64,000 nt of DNA from Vanessa cardui (GCF_905220365.1 NC_061135.1:12863501-12927500), one strand, 5' to 3'. Positions 23,130 through 34,388 are shown, numbered from the stretch's first letter. Made by a program: numbers and translations. Notes: generated by a model not told the origin, from the letters alone.

Positions 23130-23829
23130 TTTTGACTATTAATATAATATAATATAACTATACTGTAGCTAGGTTTTGTGATAAATAACTTTTTCTCGGA
23201 TAACATATAACTGTCCTTATTCTGCTTACATTAAAGTAGCTTTTTGAATGCATTCATATTTATATCACATATGTACATATATCAGTATGCACTTCAAGAC
23301 AGTGAACTTTTGTTACAAGATTGATTTTATACTCAACCTTTTCGGGTGATTGATAGCTATCTATGGATAAAATTCTATTACAAGCTACTTCAATAGAAGG
23401 CTTGAGATGATTAATGAGATGAGGGTATTCGTTAAAAACTCCGATTGTTGCAAAGTTGTTAGAGCAATTTGTCCTCGATAAATTATGAATATCCTTTATG
23501 GAGAGGGGTTCATAAATTCGTCTATCTCATATAATTTGGGGTCTTTATTAAGCTCGAGTATTAAAATTTTTGTTTGGGAGCTTAGTTGGTCGCTAGTTTA
23601 TTAAAAACTTTCACTGAGTGTAGATATTATATAATTTGCATGGTTTTGATATTTTATGCTATCTGAAATCATCAGAAATCGTCACAGAAGTGAGAATCTT
23701 GAACGCCTTCAGGCTATCTATCTCCATCTCTCTCTCTTTATTTCTGTCCCTTTCTCTCATATATGTTTTGTATACCATTATTTAAACTTATTGTTTTACT
23801 CAGACGAGATTAATAACAATTTATTTTTA
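23130..23829. other. AT-rich stretch, nothing recognised
   Basis: No supported gene or repeat. Confidence 0.45.
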
Positions 23830-24108
23830 TTTTCAACCGACTTCAAAAAGGAGGAGCTTATCAATTCGTCTGATCTTGATAGATATACTGTAAGGTTTTC
23901 TTGGCTGACACCGTACTCCAAATATAACAATAACTATAACTACGTTATATAATCGTAAATCGACTTTTAAGTAGTCTAATATTTTTCATTTCATTTAACT
24001 TAGGAAGACTCTAAAAAATATGTTGAATACGCAATTATTTTTATTACTTTTTCGTGCATATTCATTTGTTTTAAAATAGTGTTTTGTTTGAAGTCGGTTT
24101 TTCTTTTT
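23830..24108 (+). mobile_element. Composite element, short derivative E
   Basis: Has the 5' end (TTTCAACCGACTTCAAAAAG ... TTATCAATTCGTCTG) joined directly to the second foldback arm (TTGGCTGACACCG ... GAAGTCGGTTTTTC). About 1.4 kb, including the Helitron, is missing. Both ends are retained, as expected for a MITE-like derivative. Confidence 0.8.
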
Positions 24109-24414
24109 AAATATACTTTGTTTTTTACTATATAGAGTTTGAGATTAATCGCGTTGACTGAAACATTAATAGCATATTACCAGAAAACTTGATGCAATAA
24201 TGCATACAACACACAGACTAAAATTTACGTATAAGATTTGGGTTACATGTATAATATTTTGTACGTTAATTCAATGCGTCATCTCCATGAGGCGAAATGT
24301 ATCTTTCTGAAACATGTCCAGTCCTGTTCTTGATGAATGATGTTATTAAATCTGGAATTATTAATAAGAATAATACATAAGTATATCATTCAATGCTTAT
24401 ATTTTTATATTATA

Positions 24415-24691
24415 GTAAACATGTAGGGGGCTCATATGATGTAAAGTCATTACCGAGGCTTATGCACATTTGTAACATCGCAGGGCTTGGTTCGTTGACA
24501 GATTTTAAGGGAGGATTAAGTTCTTGCATAAAGATTCCCAAGTCGATTCAGTATTAATGCCGGCGAAAGCTGGTTCCACAAAAGGTTGTGCGTGACGGAA
24601 AATATCTTATAAATCGCGCTGTTGTAGATTTTCGAAAATCGAGTAGGTGTGGGTTAAACTTCGAATTTAGACGAGATGTCCGAAGGTAAAA
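24415..24691 (-). pseudogene. LINE 3' end, family G (diverged)
   Basis: Plus strand GGGGGCTCATATGATGTAAAG, GGCGAAAGCTGGTTCCACA, AAATCGCGCTGTTGTAGATT and GACGAGATGTCCGAAGG follow the G5 copy at 60.75 kb. Reading frames are broken. Confidence 0.7.
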
Positions 24692-24786
24692 ATAATATAT
24701 GTTCGAAATGATAGCAATAGGGTCGTGATCATAATCGATTTTTTTTATGGTATTGGTAAGTAATTGGTCTTTATTCTTTAGGTCTT

Positions 24787-25074
24787 GGTGGTAGGGCTTT
24801 GTGCAAGCCCGCTTGGGTAGGTACTACCCACTCATCAGATATTCTTCCGCTAAACAACAGTACGCAGTATTGTTGTGTTCCGGTTTAAAGGGTGAGTGAG
24901 TCAGAGTAACCACAGGCACAAGGGACATAGCATTTTAGTTCCCAAGGTTGATGGCGCATTGACGAAGTAAGAAATGGTTAATATTTCTTACAGCGTTATT
25001 GTCTATGGGTGATGGTGATCACTTATCATCAGGTAGCGCATATGCTCATCCGAGAACCTATTCCATAAAAAAAA
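24787..25074 (+). mobile_element. Family R retroelement, near full length
   Basis: GGTGGTAGGGCTTTGTGCAA through TGTTGTGTTCCGGTTTAAAG, TTTCTTACAGCGTTATTG to CCTATTCCATAAAAAAAA. A-tailed on the plus strand. Confidence 0.85.
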
Positions 25075-27093
25075 CCGCCCACATACATTGGAATTGTAAA
25101 GAATATTAACAGTTCCTTATAATTATAATTTAATTAAGCGCTTGGTACTTTCGCAAGAGGGTTTTCAAATATTAATACCCAGCAGGATGATCAAGAAGAC
25201 ATTATCTTCAATCATTATCATCAAATGACATATATGAATTGTTGTAATATAAAAGAAATAAAACATTTTAGGCATAGAAGCTATGCAGACCTATTCCTCT
25301 CTTTCTCCTTTCCCTTTAATTTTGTAAGGTTTTGTCTTTTGTAATTATAGTCAAAAAAACAGAGCCATGAAGAAGACGACTCAATGACAGAAGAACAGCA
25401 TCAACATCGTTATCAATATTAATAACAAATTTTTCAGATATATGTATGTAATTATAAAAAAATATGAATTTCCAATAAAACTGGTTTATGTGAGGATAGA
25501 CTTTTAATCAAATTAACTTTGGATCAACGTTACAATCGCTTTTATCCAATTTCAATTAAAATTTGTTAATTTACTTTAAAGCTAGATGTCAATTACGAAA
25601 TAATTAAAATCAGTTCTTTACGGATTAAGCAATAATGCACTTTTTGATCGATTCTTATCGATTATATGGTAGGCTGAATCAAATTTATCTTTATATTATA
25701 TAACTTCAGTAGTCGTGGTAACTAACAAGGACCATATTTCTAATGATGAAATGACATTGATACTGCTCAATTAGTGTATTGTGGTTAATGATGGGAGGAG
25801 CGCGGGATGGGGGATGGGGGGGTGAGGTTAAAATTTAAAAATCGAATTTCTATATAGTTTTGGTGGATGTTGGACGGTTTTTTTGCACATAAAACTTTTT
25901 TCATTAAATTAATGTGTTAAATTTTTTCGTGATAACTTTTAACTTAAAGTATACACCTACATATAAAATACATAATATAATGTATTGAGTATTTTAATGA
26001 CAACGACGATGAATATTGTGTAAATTATTTGTTCTTTAATTATTAAAAACTTATACATTTTTAAGACCCAAAATAAATATATATATTTTTTCTTATTATT
26101 GAATTAGACAAGAGTACTTAGATGTGGAAAGTGTACTGACGGCATATAATATAGCGTCATAGTGTTAGCCAACACGGTATACGAGATCCTACCCCATGGC
26201 AATATAGATGTTCCACGGGAGAATATTAAAACAAAACTCTCAATACATATAATAAAATGAGTATGTCTATTTTGTAATATACGAATAGCCGGTATACACG
26301 GTACATACACCAAAATAACATTTGCTTTTAATTTTTGTCTGTCTCTTTGTTGCGGCTAATTTCTGAAACGGCTGAACCGGTTTTGATGGGACTTCTACTG
26401 GCAAATAGTTCATGTAAAGGAGTCATTTACAGCATATATTTTTTTATAAATTCAAAAGCACTCGAAGTCGCAGGTACAGCTATAACTATATTATAACATC
26501 TAAGACTCGATTGATCTAATAGTATATGTTTTAAAGATATTTGAAACACGTACAGTAATGTCGAGACGGGGCGCTCATTATTTTAGTTCGTATCATCATT
26601 AATTAAAAACACTATGGCTCGATAATCCGTAAAGAGAATTGGATTTTCACGATATTTTATTTTATTTTGTACTATTATAAATTTGAAACATGCATTTTTG
26701 TAATAATTCTTGTTTGAAATGTTTTGGTTTGTGTTGTTTTTTTTTTTTAATTATTTTATTAAGGCATGAATAATATGTGTCGTATCTAAAGAATCTTGCT
26801 TAGGAAGTAAAAAAAGAAATCTTTATCGAAATAATAAATTTGATAAGAGTTCGTTTGTTTGAACGCGCTTTTATTTTTAAAACGACAAATTGGATGTGAA
26901 AATTAATGTTATTATGATAAACCTAATTTTGTGGAAGGTATCATAAGTAGACTCTCACGCTACAACCTAATAAAGAGTGGTAGCAGTAAGTATAATACAT
27001 GTTGCCATTGGAAAGTAAAAAAAGCTATAGCGACAAAATGACAATTACGGAAAATTAGGAAAGAATCCACAAAAATAATATTAAAGTGTAATA
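25075..27093. other. AT-rich stretch with G-rich tract and a Helitron-like scrap
   Basis: A G-run tract lies at 25793-25829. TTGTCTGTCTCTTTGTTGCG followed by ACGGCTGAACCGGTTTTGAT (26334-26385) resembles the 5' portion of a Helitron. No gene is supported. Confidence 0.45.
25793..25829 (+). other. G-run tract (possible G-quadruplex)
   Basis: Four or more G runs of 3-7 bases separated by short loops (GGG..GGG AT GGGGG AT GGGGGGG), isolated in AT-rich DNA. Confidence 0.6.
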
Positions 27094-27359
27094 CTAACTG
27101 TGCTCGTGACCTTGTACGCGTTTGAAATTATATTACTGTAGCCTAAGTTACTCCTTATTATATCAGTTATCTGCCTGTGTAAGTACCGTCAAAATCGGTC
27201 CAGCCGTTCCAGAGATTATCCGGAACAAACACACAGACAGACAAAACTTGTAAAAAATGTTATTTCGGTATATGTAACTTGTATATATACATATGCATTG
27301 AGTAAAAAGGGCTATTTTAATATTACAAACAGACACTCCAATTTTATTATATGTATAGA
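27094..27359 (-). mobile_element. Helitron (family H3)
   Basis: Near-identical blocks to the copy at 15.7 kb: CCTAAGTTACTCCTTATTAT, CCAGCCGTTCCAGAGATTAT, ATACATATGCATTGAGTAAA, TATTACAAACAGACACTCC, ending TGTATAGA|T. Confidence 0.75.
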
Positions 27360-28001
27360 TTATAAGCGACCTAATTGTAAAACCTTAGAGAAATGAAGAT
27401 AAGTTCTATTTTTAAATTTGCTTAAAATATATAAACACTCAGGCCATTATAGTCATATTTCTTATTTTTTCATAATTCATTCCAAATTTATGCAAATGTT
27501 TTCGGCTTCAATGCTGCCAAATGGAACTGGCTAATGCGGAACTCAGGCGATGATAAATGAACCCTATTCCCATTTTTTTTATTAACCCATAAAGTTATGG
27601 CATCCGCTGCGTTGGATATTGGATTTAAACGAAAATAGCTCCGTAATAGTGAAATGAGATGACATAACGTCTTGTAACAGATAATAAATTCTTGTATCGT
27701 ATTGAGACATCTGTTGGAATTTGTTCGAAAGTTTATACGACAATTTTCAGATGATCTGTATCGAAGTTTTAAGTTATGTGCAATTTTATCGAATGAATTT
27801 CAAATAGCAGCTGGCTTTTTAATTTTGTCGTTTTATATTATTTAATGCAATATCATCGCTGGCTGCGAATACATTTTGATGAAAAGCGAAGTAAAGCTAA
27901 GTTTACACTGAGAAGGTTAGTTTTCTTATAATGGAGTTTTTTATATGGTATTATTAAGCCATCTAAAATTAACTGGGCACCACGGCGTACACATATTGTC
28001 G
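27360..28001. other. AT-rich stretch, nothing recognised
   Basis: No supported gene or repeat. Confidence 0.45.
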
Positions 28002-28105
28002 TTTAAATAAAACTAGTTATACCGGATTTGAATGCTCGAAACGTCGGGATGCCAAAAATAATTAATATACGCGATTCAAATCCGGTATAACTAGTTTTAT
28101 TTAAA
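28002..28105. repeat. Foldback with perfect 32-bp arms
   Basis: Arms 28002-28033 and 28074-28105 are exact inverted copies (core ACTAGTTATACCGGATTTGA) around a 40-bp loop with CTCGAAACGTCGGGATGCC. I recall this sequence as recurring in Lepidoptera. Likely a MITE or the folded end of a DNA element. Confidence 0.8.
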
Positions 28106-28193
28106 TGTGTAATAATCGCGAAAATTTAAGACAACACTACATATTGTCGTTATAAGCAATATTAGCCATTACTTTTAATTATTTTACTAATCG

Positions 28194-28366
28194 CTAGTAG
28201 TCTTCTAGTTTCGCTCGTGTTTCAGGGTCTTGGTTACCACGTGTATCTATGTCCTGTCTTAGAGTTCAAATTTGATTCATAATAAATTTCGTCAAATTCC
28301 TTTGAGCCGTTTAGTCGTGAAAGAGCGTCAGACAGAGTTACTTTCACATTTATATTATTAATATAG
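28194..28366 (-). mobile_element. Helitron (family H1)
   Basis: Inverse of family H1: CTAG.., TTTCGCTCGTGTTTCAGGG, TTGAGCCGTTTAGTCGTGAA, GACAGAGTTACTTTCACATT, ending TATAGA|T. Confidence 0.75.
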
Positions 28367-28385
28367 ATGTCTGCTTTGGAATCCT

Positions 28386-28633
28386 ACAACAACAGCCTGT
28401 AAATTCCCACTGCTGGGCTAAAGGCCTCCTCTTGCGGGTTGTGTGTTAGAATACACATGTGGCAGAATTTCTATTAATTTGTCACATGCAGTTTTCCTCA
28501 TGATGTTTTCCTTCACCGCTGAGATGAATTATAAAGACAAATTAAGCATATGAATCAGCGGTACTTGCCTGGGTTTGAGCCCGCAATCATCGGTTAAGAT
28601 GCACACGTTCTAACCACTGGGCCATCTCGACTC
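28386..28633 (-). mobile_element. tRNA-derived SINE with small internal deletion
   Basis: ACAACAACAGCCTGTAAATT through CACTGCTGGGCTAAAGGCC, a deletion after CCTCCTCTTG, CCTCACATGATG-like region, B box (inverse of GGTTCAAACCC, here GGGTTTGAGCCC) and GGGCCATCTCGACTC. TGGAATC flanks both sides (28377-28383 and 28634-28640), a plausible target duplication. Confidence 0.85.
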
Positions 28634-28861
28634 TGGAATCATAAATATATTGAAATTACTACAAATTCATCCTACCAAATCCAATGACTTCACTAATAGT
28701 GATCGTGACACCTATAAATCACTAACTCGCTATTATCTTATCTAATGTACATAATGTTTTCTTGGCAAGTATTTACACGATTCGGTGAAGCTATTTCTAA
28801 TTTATCGAGACAAGCATGTATGTTAGGAGCCAAATTAACAGAGATAACTTGGTTGATTTAC

Positions 28862-29149
28862 TTAGTGGTAGGGCTTTGTGCAAGCCCGTCTGGGTAGGTA
28901 CCTCCCACTCACCAGTTATTCTACCGCCAAACAACAGTACTCGGTATTGTTGTGTTCCGGTTTGAAGGGTGAGTGAGCCAGTGTAACTACAGGCACAAGG
29001 GACATAATATCTTAGTTCCCAGGGTTAGGCGCATTGACGATTTAAGGAATAGTTAACATTTCTTACAGCGTCATTGTCTATGGGTAACGGTGGCCACTTG
29101 CCATCAAGTGGCTCATATGTTCGTCCGCCAACCTATGCCATAAAAAAAA
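28862..29149 (+). mobile_element. Family R retroelement, complete
   Basis: Best reference copy: TTAGTGGTAGGGCTTTGTG, GTAGGTACCTCCCACTCACC, AACAACAGTACTCGGTATTG, GTGAGTGAGCCAGTGTAAC, ACTTGCCATCAAGTGGCTC, CCTATGCCATAAAAAAAAG. The A tail implies retroposition. It could be a SINE or the 3' end of a LINE; no coding capacity was confirmed. Confidence 0.85.
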
Positions 29150-29196
29150 GATAAGTCTATCCGACACTTAATACCTAAAAATGTTATATGTAACGA

Positions 29197-29425
29197 CTAG
29201 CTAACAAAAAATTTGTAGCCTAAATTACTTCTTTATATATCGCTTATCTGCCAGTGAAATTTGCATCAAAATCGGTCAAGACGGTCCAGAGATTAGCCGG
29301 AACAAACAGACAGACAAAAATTTCTAAAAAATGTTATTTTATGCACCGTGTATATATACATATGCATTGAGTAAAAAGGAGTTATTTTATTATTACAAAC
29401 AGACACTCCAATTTTGTTATATGTT
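29197..29425 (-). mobile_element. Helitron (family H3)
   Basis: CTAG start, TAGCCTAAATTACTTC, CCAGAGATTAGCCGGAACAA, TATTACAAACAGACACTCC. The 82-codon plus-strand frame at 29331-29579 begins within it and is spurious. Confidence 0.7.
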
Positions 29426-29721
29426 ACTATATGCGCAGTGCAAGTACAATTGTGACGTTGCGGTTCTAGGACTCTCTCGTAACATTATTATTGAAAAAGT
29501 TATTTGCATACTTGGACACATACTCAGCGCGTTGAACTCAAATATATTAATTTTAATATTGAAACTTCATTTTTGTTAATGTACTTTTTAAAATATTTGC
29601 TGCTATATTTTGATATTTCCTTATTACATAGGTTACTGCAAATATATTGTTTTATTTACATAATATACATGAAGATTTGACATCTGTAAAATATTATAAT
29701 TATTAATGAATTTATTACAAT

Positions 29722-29809
29722 TATATTAATACTATAAATGTGAAAGTAACTCTGTCTGTCACTCTTTCACGACCAAACCGCTGAACCGATTTTGATAAAC
29801 AACAACTAG
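29722..29809 (+). mobile_element. Helitron (family H1), internally deleted
   Basis: TATTAATACTATAAATGTGA, GTAACTCTGTCTGTCAC, CACGACCAAACCGCTGAACC, then directly ACAACTAG|T. The middle and the pre-terminal hairpin are gone. Confidence 0.65.
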
Positions 29810-29869
29810 TTTAAAATATGTAGGCTTCAGGCAAATGGAGTACCTGATGCTATGTGATCATAGCCCATA

Positions 29870-29907
29870 CGACATATATATTTATATATATGTAAATATA
29901 TATGTCG
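29870..29907. repeat. AT-rich hairpin, 15-bp arms
   Basis: CGACATATATATTTA and TAAATATATATGTCG are exact inverted copies around an 8-base loop. Confidence 0.7.
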
Positions 29908-30328
29908 GAGAAAAACACAATTTTTGTCCTTGATATTATCATCACCATAAATCTTGTGATAATAAACTTCCATCATGATTTAATACAGTGTAAACTATTA
30001 AGTGTTCCGTATAATTTATTTGAGGTTTTAAAATGGTTAATCATTTTACAATAATTACTTCATAGCTACAAAATACAAAATCAATCAAATGATTACATTG
30101 AAATACATGCTTCACTCAATACTTTTTTTATTAATTACTAGTTACTTCGCCTGTTTTTTAGAGTTAAATCTTCGATTTTTTGGTATACAAAACTACCCTA
30201 TGTTACTCAAGTTCAAGCCTGGTTCAAAACAGATGTCGTTAGTTAGATTTTAAAATAAAGTAATGTCATAATACAAATAAGAAACTATATATACTGTAAA
30301 AAAACATAAGTGGATAATGATATGTCCA

Positions 30329-30465
30329 CTAGCTGATTCCTAGTTATACTCCTTGAAGGGTAAAATTAAAAACTAGCCTTTATGCTTGCCCGAGGCATTT
30401 CATCAAAATCGGTTCGGCGGCTTAAGTATGAAGCAGTTAGACTTTCACATTTATAATCATTATGT
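30329..30465 (-). mobile_element. Helitron-like fragment
   Basis: CTAG start, AACTAGCCTTTATGCTTGCC, CATCAAAATCGGTTCGGCGG and GACTTTCACATTTATAAT fit an inverted, diverged short Helitron. Confidence 0.45.
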
Positions 30466-30593
30466 ATTACTCAAACATTTTTTCAACAATTACAATACAT
30501 AATATATTCAATTCACTTTAAGTCAAGTACATACGTATTTTGTATGTTATGAAATATACCCTGTAATCCTTGGAAATAAATTTGTCAGTTCAT

Positions 30594-30599
30594 TTTATT
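30594..30599 (-). terminator. Poly(A) signal AATAAA downstream of exon candidate
   Basis: AATAAA on the minus strand about 77 bases after the stop codon of the 30676-30895 exon candidate; in a normal position for its mRNA 3' end. Confidence 0.35.
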
Positions 30600-30675
30600 G
30601 TATCACGTTGTATTTTAGTTATTTCAAGATATATTCAAAAACATTCGATACGATAGGATAATACCATTGTTTAGT

Positions 30676-30895
30676 TTATCGTGCAAAAAGTATTCCATGT
30701 ATGTAGTTTTCGTTCAGAAAATCGAAAATTTCATTTGGCAGCATCGTATCAATACAATTTTCTTGTCTCGGCTCGAATTCGATAACGCCTAACGCGTCAG
30801 GTACCCTATTATGGTATCTCGAAATATCGTATGCGACAATGTTTTCATTGCGTACGATATTTGAGAAAATGTATGAATAACAGTCTTGTTTCACA
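30676..30895 (-). CDS. Unrecognised terminal-exon candidate (about 72 residues)
   Basis: An open frame of about 72 codons with strongly protein-like composition (segments ENIVAYDISRYHNRVPDAL and NEIFDFLNENYIHGILFAR). There is no ATG near its start (first codon considered is GTG). Upstream on the minus strand is a 10-base T run followed by AAAG, which could be a splice acceptor; a TAA lies just before that. The stop is followed by AATAAA at 30594-30599. Best read as the last exon of a host gene, or a fossil exon. No domain, signal or membrane segment is recognised, and the upstream exons were not found. Local GC is higher than the flanks. Confidence 0.4.
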
Positions 30896-31500
30896 CTTTA
30901 AAAAAAAAACTACATATTATATTACATAATAGCCACGCTTTTTTCTGTATTTAAACACGATAGCCCCCAAAATACGGAATGGATTTGCATACGGTTTTCA
31001 CCATTTACGATGATTAATATTTATGTGTAAAATTATAAGGATGTGATTGCTTTTGCGATGTGAACGTTTTATGATACTCATTTGTGCGCAGTTATCACGT
31101 AACTAGTAAGTCTATATTTATATAATAATCCATTTTCACATTCAAATATAATTATACGTATTTTTCCACCTTTCCAGGTCTATATGCATGTTCAGCGCTC
31201 CTCTTAGTTAGATACTACGTTAGTTTTTTATATTGGATATTATTTTCGATGAATTTTGAAGGAATTTTAAAGAGTGACCTTTAGTACGAATTTGTTCATG
31301 TTCGAATACGAATTTCCACCAACGTTCTTTCTGGTCATTTTATTTCGTTTGCTTTGAAATAAATTCCTAGTTTTTATATATTTTTGAAAAGCTAAGAAAA
31401 CGGTTGTATTTTTAAAGTAACCTGCGGAACAAGGTTCTTAGTATTTTTTTTTGTTTTTAAGACATTTTTTTAGTAAAAACAAAAATTGAAATCATATCGT
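30896..31500. other. AT-rich stretch, nothing recognised
   Basis: Would contain the intron upstream of the 30676-30895 exon candidate if that exon is real. No further exon could be identified. Confidence 0.4.
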
Positions 31501-31768
31501 TTTCCGTCCCGAATTTTTAAATTTGGACCGATAATTTTGATTAAATATAGACAAATATCGAATGTTTAATTGTGTGTATAACTCAAAAGAAAAACTTGAT
31601 TTGAATTTATACTAAAAATCAAAAAAAAAAATCTTAAAAACGCGATAACTCAAAAATGGTTCACTTTTGCATTAGGCATATGGGGATTAAAATTATTGCA
31701 AATAGTCCCCCATCACTTCTATCACCTCTTTACGGGAATACGTCGAATTACCAATAACCCTGTATATA
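31501..31768. repeat. Probable interspersed repeat, unclassified
   Basis: TTAAAAACGCGATAACTCAAAAATGG, CATATGGGGATTAAAATTATTG and CCCCCATCACTTCTATCACC are not duplicated elsewhere in this window, but I recall such blocks from other lepidopteran genomes. The assignment rests on memory only. Confidence 0.3.
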
Positions 31769-31953
31769 CTAGCGCCACGCCCCGGCTCCGCACGGGTGCA
31801 ATGCTAAGTATACTATAGTTTCTTTCTTGTCATTACTCTAGTGTGTATTATACACAAAAGCATCAAAACCGCACCAAAATCAGTTGCGTAATTGGAAAGA
31901 CCTAAGCATAAATAGGGAGAGAGCGGTTAGCGACTTTGTTTTATATGTAATGA
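31769..31953 (-). mobile_element. Helitron (family H2), standalone
   Basis: CTAGCGCCACGCCCCGGCTC, CGCACGGGTGCAATGCTAAG, AGCGACTTTGTTTTATATG, ending TGA|T. Outside any composite copy, so the family also moves alone. Confidence 0.75.
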
Positions 31954-32386
31954 TATCTCACGATAATTCTCACTATAAATAGATTATCGTTCGTATGTTG
32001 TTAATTTCTCGTTTTCATAACACGAGCTTTAGATAATTATCGAATAAATATATCGAATTTAATGGAATAAGTGCAAATGCATATTATTCCGATATGTTTC
32101 TTGACATTATTGGGGTAATAAAATTTTTATATCGATATTATATCGGTATCGCTCCACAATAGTCTTGTATCTTGTATCGATATTCAGAAAACGTAATATT
32201 TTCTCAACAATTTTCACATGAAGCCTTATTTTATGCTAGATCACGTAAAGTCCCATCTTCTACTCGTCGTTATAGAACATCCCACTGTTTGATCGCATAC
32301 ATTCAACATATTTTGACGTTAGTGTCATTTACGATTTTATTTTTTCATTTTTATTGTAATCTAGCTATCCAATCTTTGAATGTTAA

Positions 32387-33637
32387 CCCTAGATAGATAA
32401 CCTACGTCAAATCGACGTAATCGATTTTACAAAATCAATATAACTTTTTTGTTTTTCGCGTCCCTAAACTGGCCGTTCCCGCCAACTCATTCGGCCATCA
32501 GAGCTTGCAGGACACACTAGTATCGTTCCGGTAAGTGCCATACTTTCATAGATATTTACCTACTGTATGTCGAAGTGACGTATGGTTATCTTTAGTGTCA
32601 GTTTTTCGACTTTTAGCAATATATGTTATTGAGTCTTTTTTGAGAATATTGTACATATTTTTTATTAGTAATTTTAATTGTGTATAGGCCAAGATCAAAG
32701 ACTATAATGACGTCACAAATTCATATAGACGATACAGAAATCAGTCGGTTGTTGCATGAAACGAGCGATGAAGAGATTCAGGGGTCAAAGCCGAGTAAAA
32801 TGGTGTATGTTCTATCATCTTGTGATTAAGAGGGCACTATATACTATTTTTATAATGAAACAAAGGGAGGAGTTGACACTTTCGACCAAATGTACTCATC
32901 AATGTCCTGTAGTCGCAAAACAAACAGTTGGCCCATGGCTATGTTTTATGGGATCTTGAATATGACGTTTATAAATGCATACATTATATACTGTGATAAT
33001 GTCATATCTAAGAAAGAAAAACCGCTGGGACGTAGAGGTTTTATGAAAAAACTCAGCAATAGCTTGATGATCCCATGGATGAAGACGAGGCAGCAAATGC
33101 TTACCTTGCCCACCAATATAATAGATATAATTAGTAGTGTATTACCAAAAAGACAAGCTGAACCTCCTATACAAGAAGACAGTATACCTGAGCAAAAGAA
33201 AAGAAAATATTGAGTCTTTTGTCCATCAAAAATTAGAAGGATATCAATGACAATTTGTAATAGCTGCTAAATCCCATTTGTAGAGAGCACAAGTCTAGCG
33301 TCTGCTCTAAGTGCCTTTGAGGCTAAAATGATGGTTTTTTTTATATTATACAGAGTACAAAAAAGTTGATTTTTAAAAGTTTCAATGGTAAATTATAAGA
33401 CTGATGAAGATATTCCTCATGTTTAAGTTTCGTGAAATGAGAAGGTCCTTGTTTTGTTTCTTTTTTTTTTTAATTCAATTTTAATAAATACTCATATTGC
33501 ATTTACACACATAATATTGCATTTATAAACCTTGTATATACTAAATCCATAATATGCTCACTCAAACATTCGCACGTCGAATCGACGTATGGTTATCTTT
33601 AGTGTAGGTATAGTGAAATATGGTTATCTATCTAGGT
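32387..33637 (+). mobile_element. piggyBac-like element, internally deleted (1251 bp)
   Basis: Terminal inverted repeats CCCTAGATAGATAACC (32387-32402) and GGTTATCTATCTAGGT (33622-33637) match at 15 of 16 positions and are flanked by TTAA on both sides (32383-32386, 33638-33641), the hallmark of piggyBac. Inside, the subterminal sequence GACGTATGGTTATCTTTAGT occurs near both ends (32577-32596 and 33584-33603). The transposase gene has lost its middle. Confidence 0.92.
32707..33213 (+). pseudogene. piggyBac-family transposase, N-terminus fused to C-terminal part
   Basis: From the ATG at 32707 the frame encodes an acidic start (DDTEISRLLHETSDEE), then at about residue 27 joins SKPSKMVYVLSSCD, which in piggyBac transposases lies far downstream. 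After one in-frame TAA (32827-32829) the same frame continues with YNETKGGVDTFDQM, the SCSRKTN-x-WP block, and INAYIIY, ending at the TGA at 33211. The 168-codon total compares with roughly 550-600 residues in full-length family members (recalled), so most of the catalytic domain is missing. It cannot encode an active enzyme. The junction in frame suggests an internal deletion of an intact gene, typical of non-autonomous derivatives. Confidence 0.88.
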
Positions 33638-33641
33638 TTAA

Positions 33642-34388
33642 TAACAATGGATTTACGCAAAATTTTTATGTTTTAAGAGAAATACTATTTTTTATTTGGA
33701 TCAGTGCCTCGAAGTACGCAGATCACTTACCCAAAATTTAATATTAATGATGATGAACAATTTTGGTACACATAAGAAAAAAAGAAAAGCACACTTATAT
33801 TTATTACTGGCTACCTGTCCTGTACCTGTGTAGTATAAGAATCTACACATAAAATACGTCTATATTGAAAGACTATTATGGTGAGTACCTACCCGCTAAC
33901 ACAATCAACTTAATTTTCATAGCAATAGCGACTATTTAGCGACTTTACTTTTGAATATTTAACATCATAATCTTGTATGAAGTATATCCCATAAACAATG
34001 TTTTATGTCATGTGTCTTAAATCTTTTACTAGGCCAAGTTAATAATAGCTGTCGAATATAATAAGATCTAGTTTCTATAATAAGAAATTAGTACAAATAT
34101 ACTATTTATGTATTTAGAAAAATATAAAAATCCTCACAAACTATATTTCTATACTTATTTACTTCTCGCATTAAGAACATTTATCATAAATAATACTCGT
34201 ACGTGCACATACGATTATGATCTAAAAATAGAGGAGCGAAAAAAGGTTCATTTAACGAGCTCTTCAATATGTTAAGGATTAACTCTGTGAATGCGGACTT
34301 TTATTACTTAACAATACTAGACATACAAAGCTAATTGACTTTTTTTCAATTAGGCTTTATTATTTTGTAATTATCACCATATATAAGA
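33642..34388. other. AT-rich stretch, nothing recognised
   Basis: No supported gene or repeat. Confidence 0.45.
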
